A stretch of 6,662 nt of DNA from Lawsonibacter sp. (GTDB lineage: Bacteria > Bacillota > Clostridia > Oscillospirales > Oscillospiraceae): positions 1-6,662 of the forward strand of contig JAAWNI010000123.1 in NCBI GenBank assembly GCA_022798855.1. The letters run 5' to 3'. This document shows positions 6,081 to 6,662 of this stretch, in pieces. Positions within the stretch are counted from its first letter, which is position 1. The number at the start of each line of letters is the position of its first letter. The position numbers and the translations under genes are program-made. The notes under the pieces were generated by a model. That model saw only the letters and a list, made by a program, of their open reading frames with translations. It searched no databases and was not told the DNA's origin.

Positions 6081-6662
6081 TCAGGGAATCGGTGTGATTT
6101 CCACCACCAGGTGGAAATTTGTGGTATAGCTGACCCGGTAGCGCTGGGCGTGCTCCAGGTTCCAGGGAATGGACAGGCTCTCCCGGTAGGGGCGCTCCAT
6201 ATCAAGGGAAAACTCCATGGCATTGGGCACCAATACCTCTACCCACCCGCCTCCGGTATCGAAACCCATCACATGGTAATTCCGAACCAGGCTCCGGTAG
6301 CTGCCCCCCCACGCGCCTGGCAGGCGTCCGGCGTCCACTCTGGGATGAATCCAGACCTCCGCCGCCTCCAGCTGGCCGCTTTCCACCTGCTCCAGCTCCG
6401 CCAGAAGCTCTGGGATATGGACCTGCGGGGCGATGGGCGAGGAGGATGGGGTATCTACAAAGAGGACCGTGCCATACCAGGCCAGCACCATCCCGGCCAG
6501 AGCGATCGTGATAAACAGCCCCATAAACCTGCCCACGGCGGCGGCGCTGTACTGGTCCAGCTGTTTTTTCAGCTCCTTCCGCCGCCGGTCCGGGCCGGGG
6601 CCGCTAAGGTAGGTGAGGGATATAAATTCATCCTCCAGCTGATCCTCCAGCTTTTTCTCCTC
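6081..6662 (-). CDS. Unrecognised single-pass membrane protein, 3' part (5' end outside window)
   Basis: The frame is open from the right edge to the TGA at 6083-6081, giving the last 193 residues of a protein I do not recognise. The visible part begins with a charged, probably cytoplasmic stretch rich in Glu, Lys and Arg (1-42). One strong hydrophobic segment follows at about 44-68. The rest is a soluble region of about 125 residues that should lie outside the membrane (N-in/C-out by the positive-inside rule, inference). There are no cysteines, Walker motifs or catalytic signatures in it. An internal GTG (6536) or ATG (6524) could start a shorter product, but neither has a good ribosome binding site and the upstream frame remains open, so the gene most likely begins beyond the window. 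It ends 46 bases before tilS on the same strand. It does not look like SpoIIE, the usual upstream gene in Bacillus, because no PP2C-type phosphatase end is seen. Confidence 0.8.
   Translation of the reverse strand, partial: EEKKLEDQLEDEFISLTYLSGPGPDRRRKELKKQLDQYSAAAVGRFMGLFITIALAGMVLAWYGTVLFVDTPSSSPIAPQVHIPELLAELEQVESGQLEAAEVWIHPRVDAGRLPGAWGGSYRSLVRNYHVMGFDTGGGWVEVLVPNAMEFSLDMERPYRESLSIPWNLEHAQRYRVSYTTNFHLVVEITPIP

Noticed and set aside
6035..6223. 63-codon N-terminal extension of the tilS frame
   Set aside because: It overlaps the 3' end of the upstream membrane-protein gene, is Pro/Trp/Ser-rich and unlike TilS, and better starts exist at 6034 and 6019.

Overview
The window joins the right-hand end of an integrated mobile element (about 1-1880) to an ordinary Firmicutes housekeeping block (about 1880-6662, all genes on the minus strand). 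The order [membrane protein]-tilS-hpt-ftsH on one strand is the classical tilS-hprT-ftsH neighbourhood of Bacilli and Clostridia. The strongly GC-rich coding sequence, the Shine-Dalgarno sites and the protein wording suggest a GC-rich gut-type clostridial organism such as an Oscillospiraceae or Flavonifractor-like lineage. That placement is inference; no species call is possible from the sequence alone.

Left part, 1-1929: a promoter, a strong ribosome binding site and one gene for a 578-residue large serine recombinase. Base composition is visibly more AT-rich than the right part. The gene reads into the 3' half of a tRNA-Arg(CCG) gene on the opposite strand, and its last 16 codons and stop lie inside that tRNA gene. 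This geometry (integrase next to and facing the 3' end of an intact tRNA) marks a probable attachment-site junction. The rest of the element, with the other junction, should lie to the left of base 1. Bases 1-129 hold no gene I can support.

Middle, 1880-2050: tRNA-Arg(CCG) with an encoded CCA and its own well-formed promoter, then a weak AT-rich hairpin at the end of ftsH.

Right part, 2048-6662: ftsH (membrane AAA+ zinc protease), hpt (purine salvage phosphoribosyltransferase), tilS (tRNA-Ile lysidine synthetase) and the 3' part of an unrecognised single-pass membrane protein. Gaps are 39, 108 and 46 bases with no convincing internal promoters, so tilS-hpt-ftsH is probably co-transcribed. 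Each gap holds GC-rich, TGTAGGG-like or hairpin sequence. The clearest is a 79-base element with near-perfect 18-base inverted ends between tilS and hpt.

I found no defence system, CRISPR array or other novel multi-gene system. The most interesting point is the recombinase/tRNA junction, followed by the intergenic repeat family.
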